Origin: Aliidiomarina quisquiliarum
GTDB lineage: Bacteria; Pseudomonadota; Gammaproteobacteria; Enterobacterales; Alteromonadaceae
Assembly: GCF_023922585.1 (NCBI RefSeq)
Contig: NZ_JAMFTN010000025.1
Coordinates: forward strand, 40,977 to 104,976
Reading direction: 5' to 3'
Length of the DNA stretch: 64,000 nucleotides
Shown here: positions 1-7,600 of the stretch, in pieces
How positions within the stretch are numbered: position 1 is the first letter of the stretch
Layout: each line of letters opens with the position of its first letter
The notes under the pieces: model-generated
What the model saw: only the letters and a program-made list of their open reading frames with translations
What the model was told of the DNA's origin: nothing
Databases searched by the model: none
Made by a program: the position numbers and the translations under genes

Positions 1-159
1 CACAGTCCTCACTGTCGAAAGCTGACAATGAGCGCAGGCATTAGCAGCTTTAACCCTGAACGCTCGTGTAGTGTCAATAGCCTAATTAACAATGCTGATC
101 TTGCACTTTATGAAGCCAAGGAGTCTGGCCGAAATTGCACACGCACTAAAAACTCTTAA
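1..159 (+). CDS. C-terminal end of a GGDEF (diguanylate cyclase-type) protein, cut by the window edge
   Basis: Frame 1 is open from base 1 to a TAA at 157-159 and gives about 52 residues. It reads like the last quarter of a GGDEF domain: a Ser-Ala-Gly-Ile strand (residues 11-14), then a helix with Asn-Asn-Ala-Asp-Leu-Ala-Leu-Tyr-Glu-Ala-Lys-Glu-Ser-Gly-Arg-Asn (about 31-46). That helix is the usual ADxALYxAKxxGRN ending of diguanylate cyclases. The GGDEF motif and any sensor domain lie left of the window, so activity (c-di-GMP synthesis versus a degenerate domain) cannot be judged. The protein ends a few residues after this motif, as is common in the family. Confidence 0.85.
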   Translation, partial: HSPHCRKLTMSAGISSFNPERSCSVNSLINNADLALYEAKESGRNCTRTKNS

Positions 160-244
160 GATAAAGCCTTTACTTTCAATAACGAACCACTTGTAATAAC
201 TTGTCTATTTAGAATGCAATTCTTTATTAGGGACCCTATACGCA

Positions 245-967
245 ATGCTTTATAAATGTTTAGCTAAAACTTGCCTCGCTATTGCCACGTTGGCTACCTT
301 AAGTGCTTGCTCGTCTGGCCCTGAAGATAAACTCGAAGCCAATGTATTTATAGACAACAATACCTTGGTATTGCACGGCTCTGCAGACAAAGCCGCCGTT
401 CAATCGTTGCTTTCCCTTGCCAATAACAATCCAGAAATTAAACACTTCCGCGTGCGTAGCGCAGGTGGCGACCCAATGGCCGCAATGAATTGGGGCTATC
501 ATTTATTCAAACATGAATTTTCCCTAGAAGTAGAAGGCTATTGTTTAGACAGTTGCGCCAACTATTTTTTCCCTGCAGCCTATGAACGTATTTTGCAAAA
601 AAATGCCATCGTTGCTTGGTCCGGTGGTGCAAAGCATGAAAACTGGGTATACCAATGGCAGTCTTATAGTTTGCCTGGTATGCGTTCGGTTGTTAGTCAT
701 TACCTAAACGCTTCTTTACGCCGCGAAATACGTTTTTATCAGCGTATTATGGTGTACCAAAAGTTAACTATGTTCGGCTTTGATAGTCATGTAGGCTGTA
801 TGGAAAGTGGCGAGTATAGGGGCTTTTACTACACGGTAGCCGATTTACTTATGCTGGGTGTAGGGCGTGTCTCACGCGAAGGGGTAAGTTGGGATAAAAC
901 TTTTTCCCATTACCCTAGTGACTATTGCTTAGTTAAGCTCGACCCGGTGGAAATGCTAAAACGTTAG
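245..967 (+). CDS. Putative lipoprotein with a ClpP/crotonase-like fold (periplasmic, COG3904-like)
   Basis: A 240-aa protein with a lipoprotein signal: hydrophobic residues 6-19, then Leu-Ser-Ala-Cys with the lipid-accepting Cys at 22. The body carries an SAGGDPMAAMNWG motif (about residues 72-84). Together with YCLDSCANYFFPAA (about 98-111) this resembles periplasmic ClpP-fold proteins, where a Gly-Gly oxyanion region is followed by a Ser in a CxSC-A context. If so, the Ser between the two cysteines would be the nucleophile; that is inference. The spacing of conserved blocks fits the family, but I see no clear His/Asp partner. It stands alone, with its stop 1 bp before the convergent YigZ gene. 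Function unknown. Confidence 0.6.
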   Translation: MLYKCLAKTCLAIATLATLSACSSGPEDKLEANVFIDNNTLVLHGSADKAAVQSLLSLANNNPEIKHFRVRSAGGDPMAAMNWGYHLFKHEFSLEVEGYCLDSCANYFFPAAYERILQKNAIVAWSGGAKHENWVYQWQSYSLPGMRSVVSHYLNASLRREIRFYQRIMVYQKLTMFGFDSHVGCMESGEYRGFYYTVADLLMLGVGRVSREGVSWDKTFSHYPSDYCLVKLDPVEMLKR

Positions 968-968
968 T

Positions 969-1577
969 TTAATCTTGGTCTAATTGAATCGTTGCGCCAA
1001 CACTGGCTAGAAAGTCGATAAATGCGGGTAAATCTTTTTCTATTACAGCCACACTTAAAAGCACTTGGCTCTTATATTCCACATTCATAACAGCACCGTG
1101 GTTCTCTTCCAACCAATGCCTAATAACTTGTTCCCTAGCAAAGTCGCAGCTTACCCGTGCCGCTACTTTGGGTTGATAGTGCTCTAACTGTAATGCGCTT
1201 ATAGCTTGTTCGGCAGCGGCTGAATAAGCCCGCACCAAACCACCAGCACCTAGCTTTACCCCACCAAAATAGCGCGACACCACCACCATTAGGTTGCCTA
1301 TTTCTTTATGCTGAATCACATTTAAAATCGGTCGCCCTGCGGTTCCTGAAGGTTCGCCATCGTCATTCATGGCTGCGCTAAAGGGGGAAAATGGCGAACC
1401 TAATTGGTACGCCCAGCAATGATGCCTAGCGTCTGGGTAGCGGTTTTGCATATAGGCTAATATAGCCATGGCTTGGTCGCGATCTTCAGCATTACCAGCC
1501 CGAGCAATAAAACGACTTTTTTTAATTTCAAACTCAACTTCAACTTGGGCTTTCGCCACCCAGTACGCGTTACTCAT
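969..1577 (-). CDS. yigZ: YigZ/IMPACT family protein
   Basis: A 202-aa protein of normal YigZ length. The N-terminal UPF0029/IMPACT domain is clear: KKSRFIARAGNAED (about 19-32), an ARHHCWAYQLG segment (about 50-60), DDGEPSGTAGRPIL (about 72-85) and VVVSRYFGGVKLGAGGLVRA (about 98-117), the family signature. The C-terminal part matches the DUF1949 ferredoxin-like domain. The bacterial family has no settled biochemical role; the eukaryotic relative IMPACT regulates GCN2 signalling. In enterobacteria the gene often precedes trkH. Here it is followed by an unrelated gene, so it is probably monocistronic. Confidence 0.9.
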   Translation of the reverse strand: MSNAYWVAKAQVEVEFEIKKSRFIARAGNAEDRDQAMAILAYMQNRYPDARHHCWAYQLGSPFSPFSAAMNDDGEPSGTAGRPILNVIQHKEIGNLMVVVSRYFGGVKLGAGGLVRAYSAAAEQAISALQLEHYQPKVAARVSCDFAREQVIRHWLEENHGAVMNVEYKSQVLLSVAVIEKDLPAFIDFLASVGATIQLDQD

Positions 1578-1646
1578 TGCGTTACATTAAATCCTCTTCG
1601 CCGTTACTGATTATGTTGCTATTTTATTTAATACCTTGTTGCATAA

Positions 1647-2927
1647 CTAAGGAATTAAAGGCTTGTAGTCGTTTTCTAGCTGGGTAAATGAAAAGTCGCC
1701 TAGGAAACGCCCCACACTTAACCACGCTGCAAGGCCACGCATATCTTTAAAATGGGGCGGCACAAAGCGCGGCGCTTCAATAACACCCGAATCGTGCAAC
1801 TCGCAAATTTGACGAAAATCGTCTACTGCTATTTTTCCAGTTAATAGTAAAGGCAAGCGATCAATGCGACCAATTTGAATGGCAACACGAATTAAATTAT
1901 AAACCAGTACAAAACCTTTTATATAGGCTAAGTCTTTGGTAAATGGGCTTCCGTTCGGTGTGCTTCCTCGGAATACCCGTTGGGTAAGTGTATAAGCCTC
2001 ATCGGTTGACATGCCTTTTGCCACACCACTGCGATACACTTCAATAAAATCAGCCCCATCAGCGGCTTGCTTTACCGCATCGATACGCCCAACAAGCTTA
2101 GCTAGCCGGCGCGGGGTCGAACGCATAGTAATAATTTCGGTCAGCACCGCTAAGCCTTCTTGCGTAATAGTGGCACTTGGTGTGCCCTTACTCAAACAGG
2201 TTAAGTAAGGCTGAGCCAGTCCATTTTGCGTGGTGCCCACATGAATCCAGCCTTCATGTACTTCAAGAATATCGAGTTCACGCTGTGAAAATTTCACATC
2301 TTGGTTCATTTTAATGCGATCAGAGCCCGCCGCAGCGTCACTTATAATGCCATCCGACAGCATCACTTCCACGCTTAAGCCCGGCATACTTACATTCAAT
2401 TGTTGTTGTAAACGCTCAACAGCTACTGCCGCATCTAGGTTTTTTGCTTCCTCAGGCAAGGCGTCGCTGGCCAATAAACTGGCCAGCGGGCTACTTAGCA
2501 TTTGGGCTAGTTCGGCTAAGGTGGGTTCTCCCGCATGAAATACATCGTCAGGGTGTCCATATAGCTCTACCGACAGCTCATGAAACTCTTCTGTACCACG
2601 AGCTTCAATCATCCGAATAACATCACGGTACTCACGGCAGGCTCGTTTCATCAATTGTGAAATTGGGCTCAGTTGCCCCAAATTGCGTACAATATCTCGC
2701 TCTAATTCTGCCAATGCTTGGCGCAAGGCAACCGTATCAAAGCCAGGCACTCTATTTATATAATAGTCAGCAGTTATGTTTGGTAAGCGCTGCCCTTTAT
2801 GCTGAAAAAACTCTTCACGTGTTGCTCGCGGCCAGCTAATTGCATCAAGAATACGGATGGGGGTTTGTAACTTTACTAACCGATCCGACAGCTCCCGTGC
2901 TTTTTCTAGCAATTGCTTTTCCAACAT
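1647..2927 (-). CDS. DUF1704 family putative zinc carboxypeptidase (QEGLA-motif protein)
   Basis: About 426 aa. The first possible codon (2939) is a TTG. The ATG at 2927 has a GGAG six bases upstream and is preferred. The protein holds the two signatures of DUF1704: HEGWIH (an HExxxH zinc motif, about residue 225) and TQEGLAVLTE (about 255), whose Glu is the likely third zinc ligand. Bacterial members are often called flavohemoglobin expression-modulating QEGLA proteins. Eukaryotic relatives (MATCAP/KIAA0895) are tubulin tyrosine carboxypeptidases, so the bacterial enzyme may trim a protein C terminus, but its substrate is unknown. It has its own upstream intergenic region (2928-3080) shared divergently with the DUF1415 gene. 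Confidence 0.8.
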   Translation of the reverse strand: MLEKQLLEKARELSDRLVKLQTPIRILDAISWPRATREEFFQHKGQRLPNITADYYINRVPGFDTVALRQALAELERDIVRNLGQLSPISQLMKRACREYRDVIRMIEARGTEEFHELSVELYGHPDDVFHAGEPTLAELAQMLSSPLASLLASDALPEEAKNLDAAVAVERLQQQLNVSMPGLSVEVMLSDGIISDAAAGSDRIKMNQDVKFSQRELDILEVHEGWIHVGTTQNGLAQPYLTCLSKGTPSATITQEGLAVLTEIITMRSTPRRLAKLVGRIDAVKQAADGADFIEVYRSGVAKGMSTDEAYTLTQRVFRGSTPNGSPFTKDLAYIKGFVLVYNLIRVAIQIGRIDRLPLLLTGKIAVDDFRQICELHDSGVIEAPRFVPPHFKDMRGLAAWLSVGRFLGDFSFTQLENDYKPLIP

Positions 2928-3080
2928 ATACATCTCCAAAAAGTACTTTATGTACGACTTTATTTATGTCTTACATATACCAAAACGATTTAGGCAAGCT
3001 ACTGAACACGTAAACAGATACAATCAATTTCCGCCATGCATGCGTAAGTTTGTGGGCTAAATAATGAGGCGAAATATAGC

Positions 3081-3638
3081 ATGACTGCTGCACAAACAAT
3101 GAAGGATGAAACAGCCCGTTGGTTAAAATCATTAGTTATCGACCATAACCTGTGTCCATTTGCTCACAAAGACTACGCTCAAAACCGTATTTATTACGCG
3201 GTTATGGCTGAAGCGAATGATAATGCTTACTATGACAGCGTTGTAAATGAAGTCGACCGTATGATAGTAACACATGACATAAGCACTACTCTATTGCTTT
3301 GGCCTGCGGCTCAGTCATTCGACAACTTTATAAACTTGGTTGCCATGGCTGAGCATATTTTAACTAGTCATGGCTGGCAAAATGATATTCAACTCGCTCA
3401 TTTCCATCCGAATTACTGCTTTGCCGATACCGATGAAAACGACGCTGCCAACTACACCAACCGCTCGCCCTACCCTATGCTGCACCTATTGCGGGCAGAA
3501 AACATGGCACGAGTGCTAAGCAAATACCCAAACCCAGAAAACATTCCCGCAAGAAACATCGAACACACCCGTACCCTCGGCACCAAACAACTTATTGATA
3601 TTCTTAATAATTGCAAGAGCCCCGTAGCTCAGACATAG
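3081..3638 (+). CDS. DUF1415 family protein
   Basis: A 185-aa protein. The signature is near the N terminus: RWLKSLVIDHNLCPFAH (about 13-29), the W-x-x-x-V-I-x-x-x-LCPFA motif of DUF1415. Other family-like blocks are AHFHPNYCFAD (about 106-116) and NRSPYPMLHLLRAE (about 127-140). No catalytic chemistry is established for the family. The Cys in LCPF and the His-rich middle could bind a metal, but this is conjecture. It is divergent from the DUF1704 gene and followed by the 3' end of the tRNA operon. Confidence 0.85.
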   Translation: MTAAQTMKDETARWLKSLVIDHNLCPFAHKDYAQNRIYYAVMAEANDNAYYDSVVNEVDRMIVTHDISTTLLLWPAAQSFDNFINLVAMAEHILTSHGWQNDIQLAHFHPNYCFADTDENDAANYTNRSPYPMLHLLRAENMARVLSKYPNPENIPARNIEHTRTLGTKQLIDILNNCKSPVAQT

Positions 3639-3756
3639 CCTGACGTTGAAGGCATGGCCTGACGAAACAATTAGAGATTTGAACACAAGAATAACCATGC
3701 AACGCGCATGAACTTAATAAGAGGAGGTGTTTAAAAGAAAGGTTAGGTTTCAAAAA

Positions 3757-3833
3757 TGGTCGGCGATGCAGGATTTGAACCTGCGACCCCTTGGACCCAA
3801 ACCAAGTGCGCTACCAAACTGCGCTAATCGCCG
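3757..3833 (-). tRNA. tRNA-Pro (UGG), distal copy
   Basis: A 77-nt cloverleaf including an encoded CCA (TGG at 3757-3759 on the plus strand). The acceptor is CGGCGAT pairing with ATCGCCG, the anticodon stem is CTTGG/CCAAG and the loop TTTGGGT gives anticodon UGG. It is base-for-base identical to the copy at 4140-4216 and is the last gene of the tRNA operon. Confidence 0.97.
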
Positions 3834-3852
3834 ATACATAGAATAAAAAAGA

Positions 3853-3929
3853 TGGGGTGGATGATGGGACTCGAACCCACGACAACCGGAATCACAATCC
3901 GGGGCTCTACCAACTGAGCTACACCCACC
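3853..3929 (-). tRNA. tRNA-His (GUG)
   Basis: A 77-nt cloverleaf with the tRNA-His hallmark extra 5' G(-1) opposite C73. The anticodon loop TTGTGAT gives GUG. CCA is encoded (TGG at 3853-3855). Acceptor GTGGGTG pairs with CATCCAC with one G-U. It is the third gene of the minus-strand cluster. Confidence 0.97.
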
Positions 3930-3985
3930 ACTGAGATGTTCTTGCTTTGCAGTTATTCGCATTATACAGGAATGTGCTTCATCGC

Positions 3986-4062
3986 TGGCGCACCCGGCAG
4001 GATTCGAACCTGCGACCGACGGCTTAGAAGGCTGTTGCTCTATCCAGCTGAGCTACGGGCGC
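3986..4062 (-). tRNA. tRNA-Arg (UCU)
   Basis: A 77-nt cloverleaf with encoded CCA (TGG at 3986-3988). The anticodon loop CTTCTAA gives UCU, which reads AGA/AGG. Acceptor GCGCCCG pairs with CGGGTGC with one wobble. It is the second gene of the cluster. The better-known enterobacterial cluster at an equivalent type of locus has a CCG arginine tRNA and a Leu gene, so composition differs here. Confidence 0.95.
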
Positions 4063-4139
4063 GTGGGTTTGGAGCGATAATTATTCCCTTACTGCGACTT
4101 CCTTTTACTGCCGTTATCCTGCTTTGCACTGCATTAAAA

Positions 4140-4216
4140 TGGTCGGCGATGCAGGATTTGAACCTGCGACCCCTTGGACCCAAACCAAGTGCGCTACCAA
4201 ACTGCGCTAATCGCCG
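4140..4216 (-). tRNA. tRNA-Pro (UGG), promoter-proximal copy
   Basis: Identical over all 77 nt to the distal copy, with encoded CCA (TGG at 4140-4142). It is the first gene of the Pro-Arg-His-Pro operon, beginning about 63 nt after the predicted transcription start. Confidence 0.97.
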
Positions 4217-4285
4217 ACAGTCACTTTAAGTGCTTTTACCATTGCCACTTAACTAATAAAGCTAGCTAGGTGCCAACGGGAGCGA

Positions 4286-4314
4286 ATATTACCGTTACCC
4301 CAGCTGATCGTCAA
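4286..4314 (-). promoter_or_regulatory. Sigma70 promoter of the tRNA operon
   Basis: Reading the minus strand, TTGACG (4314-4309) is followed by a 17-nt spacer and TAATAT (4291-4286). The next bases, TCGCTCCCGTT, form a GC-rich discriminator, as expected for a stringently controlled stable-RNA promoter. Position and orientation fit the four tRNA genes. Confidence 0.75.
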
Positions 4315-4413
4315 ACCTTTTTTGCTAAGATCGTGCCGTTCGCTCACTTTTAAGACAGACTAGGCCATTTATGCACTAATATTACTCAGTTCCCTGTTTT
4401 TTAGCCGCTTTAT

Positions 4414-4442
4414 TTGCGAAAATAGAAGCACGTAAATAATCT
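4414..4442 (+). promoter_or_regulatory. Candidate folD promoter
   Basis: TTGCGA (4414-4419), a 17-nt spacer and TAATCT (4437-4442) lie just upstream of the folD ATG at 4469. The match to the sigma70 consensus is moderate. A TATATT at about 4451 is an alternative -10, which would leave a very short leader. Confidence 0.4.
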
Positions 4443-4468
4443 CTTACTTATATTCTGGATAAATTGTC

Positions 4469-5338
4469 ATGAGTAATAGCTCTACCCTTGCACAACTCAT
4501 TGACGGCAAAGTAATCGCCGCTGAGATCCGTAAGTCGGTTGCCGAGCGTGTTGCTAAGCGGCGTCAACAAGGTCTTCGTGCTCCTTGTTTAGCGGTTGTA
4601 CTTGTAGGCGAAGACGCCGCTTCAAAAATTTATGTTGGCAGCAAACGACGAGCTTGTGAAGAAGTTGGCTTTGAATCACGAGCTTATGATCTACCAGTAA
4701 CAGCCTCTCAAGCCACCCTCGAGAACCTCATTGACACACTAAATGCTGACCCTAAAGTAGACGGTATATTAGTTCAGCTACCCCTACCAGCCGGGCTCGA
4801 TGCCACCCAAATTTTAGAGCGCATTTCACCCAGTAAAGACGTTGATGGCTTCCATCCTTATAATATAGGCCGTTTAGCGCAACGTATTCCACTGCTGCGC
4901 CCATGTACTCCTTGGGGGGTTATTAAACTATTAGAAAGCACCGGGGTCGATTTACACGGTATGCATGCAGTTGTGGTTGGGGCTTCTAATATCGTCGGCC
5001 GCCCTATGAGCCTTGAGCTATTACTTGCCGGCGCTACCACTACCGTGTGCCATCGCTTCACCCAAAATTTGCGCCACCATGTAGAACAAGCTGATATTGT
5101 TGTCGCTGCTGTTGGCAAGCCTGCTTTTATTCCAGGCGAATGGATAAAACCGGGCGCCATAGTTATCGACGTGGGTATTAACCGTCGGCTTGACGGCAGT
5201 TTATGTGGTGATGTGGAATTTGCAGCAGCGCAAAAACGTGCCAGCTGGATCACGCCTGTACCCGGTGGTGTTGGCCCTATGACCGTTGCTTGTTTAATGA
5301 AAAACACCATTACTGCCTGCGAAAAGTTTCACTCGTAA
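4469..5338 (+). CDS. folD: Bifunctional methylenetetrahydrofolate dehydrogenase/cyclohydrolase FolD
   Basis: A 289-aa protein, the usual length. It interconverts 5,10-methylene-THF, methenyl-THF and 10-formyl-THF in the cytosol, feeding purine and fMet synthesis. Seen in the sequence: a Tyr-x-x-x-Lys catalytic pair in [12 protein letters not shown] (about 53-64), [14 protein letters not shown] (about 100-113), [13 protein letters not shown] (about 124-136), the Rossmann NADP site [13 protein letters not shown] (about 167-179) and the C-terminal [15 protein letters not shown] (about 265-279). It stands alone between the tRNA operon and the 3' end of the convergent pilus operon, with only 7 bp to the latter's stop. 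Confidence 0.98.
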   Translation: MSNSSTLAQLIDGKVIAAEIRKSVAERVAKRRQQGLRAPCLAVVLVGEDAASKIYVGSKRRACEEVGFESRAYDLPVTASQATLENLIDTLNADPKVDGILVQLPLPAGLDATQILERISPSKDVDGFHPYNIGRLAQRIPLLRPCTPWGVIKLLESTGVDLHGMHAVVVGASNIVGRPMSLELLLAGATTTVCHRFTQNLRHHVEQADIVVAAVGKPAFIPGEWIKPGAIVIDVGINRRLDGSLCGDVEFAAAQKRASWITPVPGGVGPMTVACLMKNTITACEKFHS

Positions 5339-5345
5339 AGCAAAT

Positions 5346-5969
5346 CTACTCTTCAATGCGCCATTGCCGTTTAATGTGTAATGGCGCATTAGCTTTAGCC
5401 CTTAATGGAATGAAATAACGCCCGGGCAATAAGTTGTAAATGTCACAGCCGGTGCCACCCTGAAAAACACCTCGGTTAAAAGCAGCTTCTAAAATTGCCC
5501 CCATACCCGGTACTTGTAAACGAAAACACCATTCTATTTGCACTTGAATATTACTTAATTGCAGCCACTGTTCTGCGCTTTCAATACTGTTACTCGCATG
5601 TTCACCAAGCTGTAGCGAGGCAAAGGCTGGATCAAGGGTATAATTGTCTGTCTGGGCATCGTAATCGGCTACATTACGACTTAACTCCGCTGCAGGTGTT
5701 ATTAGTTTGATATTAGGTACAACTAAGTTACCTCGTTGAATCGGCTTTATTCGCTGCTGAAAAACTAGCTGCTGCCCAGTGGAATCATCTGGTGCTACTG
5801 CCGCATACAAGGCCACATAACTAGTAGCCATGAGCAATATATGCTTGGCTAATAACAGCCATACTAGCTGCACTCCAGCAGCAGCGAGAAAAAAGAACAA
5901 TGGCAGTGCCACTATGGCTTCTACACTACTTTGGCCCGCGCTACCCCTAGCAAACATCGCTGCCTTCAT
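5346..5969 (-). CDS. TadE-like pilus-associated membrane protein, last gene of the pilus operon
   Basis: About 207 aa if it starts at the ATG at 5969, which overlaps the upstream stop as ATGA; an in-frame start 11 codons earlier is less likely. Residues about 8-45 carry the TadE/TadG-type N terminus: GQSSVEAIVALPLFFFLAA followed by one membrane helix, with the Glu at the prepilin-like +5 position. The rest is extracytoplasmic, with two Cys (about residues 163 and 186) and no recognised domain. TadE proteins are minor pseudopilins of tight-adherence systems, so one at the end of a PilN/O/P/Q/R/S-type operon is a mixture. It is probably a minor subunit or pilus-tip factor. Confidence 0.6.
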   Translation of the reverse strand: MKAAMFARGSAGQSSVEAIVALPLFFFLAAAGVQLVWLLLAKHILLMATSYVALYAAVAPDDSTGQQLVFQQRIKPIQRGNLVVPNIKLITPAAELSRNVADYDAQTDNYTLDPAFASLQLGEHASNSIESAEQWLQLSNIQVQIEWCFRLQVPGMGAILEAAFNRGVFQGGTGCDIYNLLPGRYFIPLRAKANAPLHIKRQWRIEE

Positions 5970-6898
5970 TGGCAACCACCTTGCGCAACACATTGCAACC
6001 AAGCTAGCTCAAGTGTTTGCAGCCGCTGATGGGTTTCATTAAAGGATGCAGCTTCAGTAACAAAGTCAGCCGCTATTATCTGCGCAGCCAGCAGGCTTTC
6101 GGTGCTAACTATATCGGCCGTTAATGTTGTAGCAGATAAAGTGTTGGTTGATAACTGCTCACTTCTAAAAGCGATTGCAGCGAGGTTTTCCACCTGTAAG
6201 GTTTCAATTGTGGCATGTGTTGTAGTTAAATTGTTTATATGGGCATCGTCCACTGTCAACGTTTGCAAATTTGCACTTACCGCCGTTAACTGTTCGGTAA
6301 GCCACACCTCATCTGCGGTAATTTGTCCTATAACAGCCTCACTTGCTGTGACCATATCTAGCTGGGCATTATCTGCTTCAAGTTGCGAAAAATTACGAAT
6401 TGCAAAGCCATTCATATTTAAATCCGTTTGCATTTGGTTAAGCTCTGGCCGCCCTTCCACAGCCACTCTATGCAAAGCGAAGTCTGCACTTAACGTTTGC
6501 AACGGCATGGGTACCGATACCAACAAGTCTAACTCCTGCCGTTGAGTCATTGGCAAACGAGCCTGCAGCCATGCCAAAACATGGCTATTAGGTGTTGGCA
6601 CAACAATATTTAATTCACCATTTTCATGCCTTAACGCCACGCTTCCACCCCAAGGGGTCATTTCATGCTCAGTTAAGCCAAGTGCCGATATTGAAAGAGG
6701 AAATTCATTATGCTGCCTGAAGTGACCATACAGAGCCATTTGAACATGGTCTATGGTATCTAATAACACTTGCTGCAAGCGTTGTTGGTGCTGTATTTGA
6801 CGCCATTGCGTTAACGATAATAAAACTCCGCTGATTAGCGCCAAAACAGCAACAAACTCTAGCAAGCTAAATCCTTTATTGCGTGGTACAAGGGACAT
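5966..6898 (-). CDS. Minor pilin-like protein with a pentad-repeat stalk
   Basis: About 310 aa from the ATG at 6898, which has GGAG nine bases upstream and overlaps the preceding gene by 23 bp. The type IV prepilin site is NKG/FSLLEF with Glu at +5, then a hydrophobic helix. After a globular part comes a region (about residues 195-285) with a five-residue rhythm: Leu, Ile, Val, Phe or Ala recurs every fifth position through blocks such as LTVDD, AHINN, ATIET, LQVEN, LSTNT and LTADI. This suggests a beta-helical or fibre-like stalk. The C terminus has Cys-x5-Cys. By position and architecture it could be the PilV-like tip protein, but I see no shufflon or recombinase. Confidence 0.65.
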   Translation of the reverse strand: MSLVPRNKGFSLLEFVAVLALISGVLLSLTQWRQIQHQQRLQQVLLDTIDHVQMALYGHFRQHNEFPLSISALGLTEHEMTPWGGSVALRHENGELNIVVPTPNSHVLAWLQARLPMTQRQELDLLVSVPMPLQTLSADFALHRVAVEGRPELNQMQTDLNMNGFAIRNFSQLEADNAQLDMVTASEAVIGQITADEVWLTEQLTAVSANLQTLTVDDAHINNLTTTHATIETLQVENLAAIAFRSEQLSTNTLSATTLTADIVSTESLLAAQIIAADFVTEAASFNETHQRLQTLELAWLQCVAQGGCQ

Positions 6899-7169
6899 CT
6901 TTCGACTCTCCAAACATCCATATTTCATCGGCTTTTTGCTGCGCCCGCCAATAACTATCACGGCATAATATTGGCCGTTCTTGTGTTAGCGGTGCTTGCT
7001 TGCTATTCATTAACGCAAGCAAGCTCAACAACAGCACACTGGCAATACCTAATAGCGCCATAAACTCCAGTATGGTATAGCCCGTGTGCGTTGTATTCGT
7101 CGTTAAACTAACCTTGGAAAACAACTTCAAAAGTACCACCACTAAAGGTAACCGAGCTGGCAATTTCAC
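6876..7169 (-). CDS. Small type IV pseudopilin
   Basis: Up to 97 aa; the start is uncertain. The frame opens with GTG at 7169 inside the preceding gene. TTG codons at 7130 and 7124 are alternatives giving a more typical short leader. The prepilin site is TG/YTILEF (Glu at +5), followed by a 20-residue hydrophobic helix (MALLGIASVLLLSLLALM). Only about 40 residues follow, including two Cys, so it is too short for a normal globular head. It lies between the PilS-like pilin and the stalked minor pilin, overlapping both. Confidence 0.6.
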   Translation of the reverse strand: MKLPARLPLVVVLLKLFSKVSLTTNTTHTGYTILEFMALLGIASVLLLSLLALMNSKQAPLTQERPILCRDSYWRAQQKADEIWMFGESKDVPCTTQ

Positions 7170-7557
7170 CGTAGTCGCGCACCAAACGTTGCCCTTCTTC
7201 AGTTACAGCAATACCAGTAAAGCGAACAATATATCGAGTTGGATCTGAAGAATCAGCAGTTACCGATACATCACCCCCCCATGGGTTGATTTCGGAACCG
7301 CTACTCCAGTCGATGGGCACTGCCGCCACCGTGGAAAGATTCTCAATAGAAACCCCTGTATACACCCCATTCCTTGGGCGCCATTGCTGCACACCGGATT
7401 GTAATGTGGCAATTTGTACTTTAGCGTCGGCCACGCGAGCATTACTTGCTGCCCAATCCCGTAATGAAAGCACGCCAATTGTTGCCAACGCAATAATGCT
7501 TAATACCGCTAATACTTCAATAAAGGTAAATCCATGTTGTTTCTTTTTCATTTTCAA
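7108..7557 (-). CDS. pilS: Type IVb major pilin (PilS-like)
   Basis: A 149-aa prepilin with start ATG at 7557, preceded by AAGGAAGG at good spacing. A short Lys-rich leader (MKMKKKQHG) precedes the cleavage site, then FTFIEVLAVLSIIALATIG with Glu at +5. The head contains WGGDVSV and a C-terminal strand. No disulfide Cys pair is visible, which is unusual for major pilins. It is the first and longest of the simple pilins and has the best ribosome-binding site in the cluster, consistent with being the main subunit. Processing would need a prepilin peptidase encoded elsewhere. Confidence 0.75.
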   Translation of the reverse strand: MKMKKKQHGFTFIEVLAVLSIIALATIGVLSLRDWAASNARVADAKVQIATLQSGVQQWRPRNGVYTGVSIENLSTVAAVPIDWSSGSEINPWGGDVSVTADSSDPTRYIVRFTGIAVTEEGQRLVRDYGEIASSVTFSGGTFEVVFQG

Positions 7558-7600
7558 CCTTCCTTAGTTGTTATTTAAAACGTCCTTGTATAAAGCTTTA

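Noticed and set aside
3750..4229. Open frames in both orientations that overlap the tRNA genes and contain SVGRAPDCDSGCRGFESH-like peptides
   Set aside because: They are translations of the tRNA genes themselves, a common false-positive pattern.
5966..6898. A shufflon acting on the minor pilin gene
   Set aside because: There are no inverted repeats of the sfx type and no recombinase gene near it.
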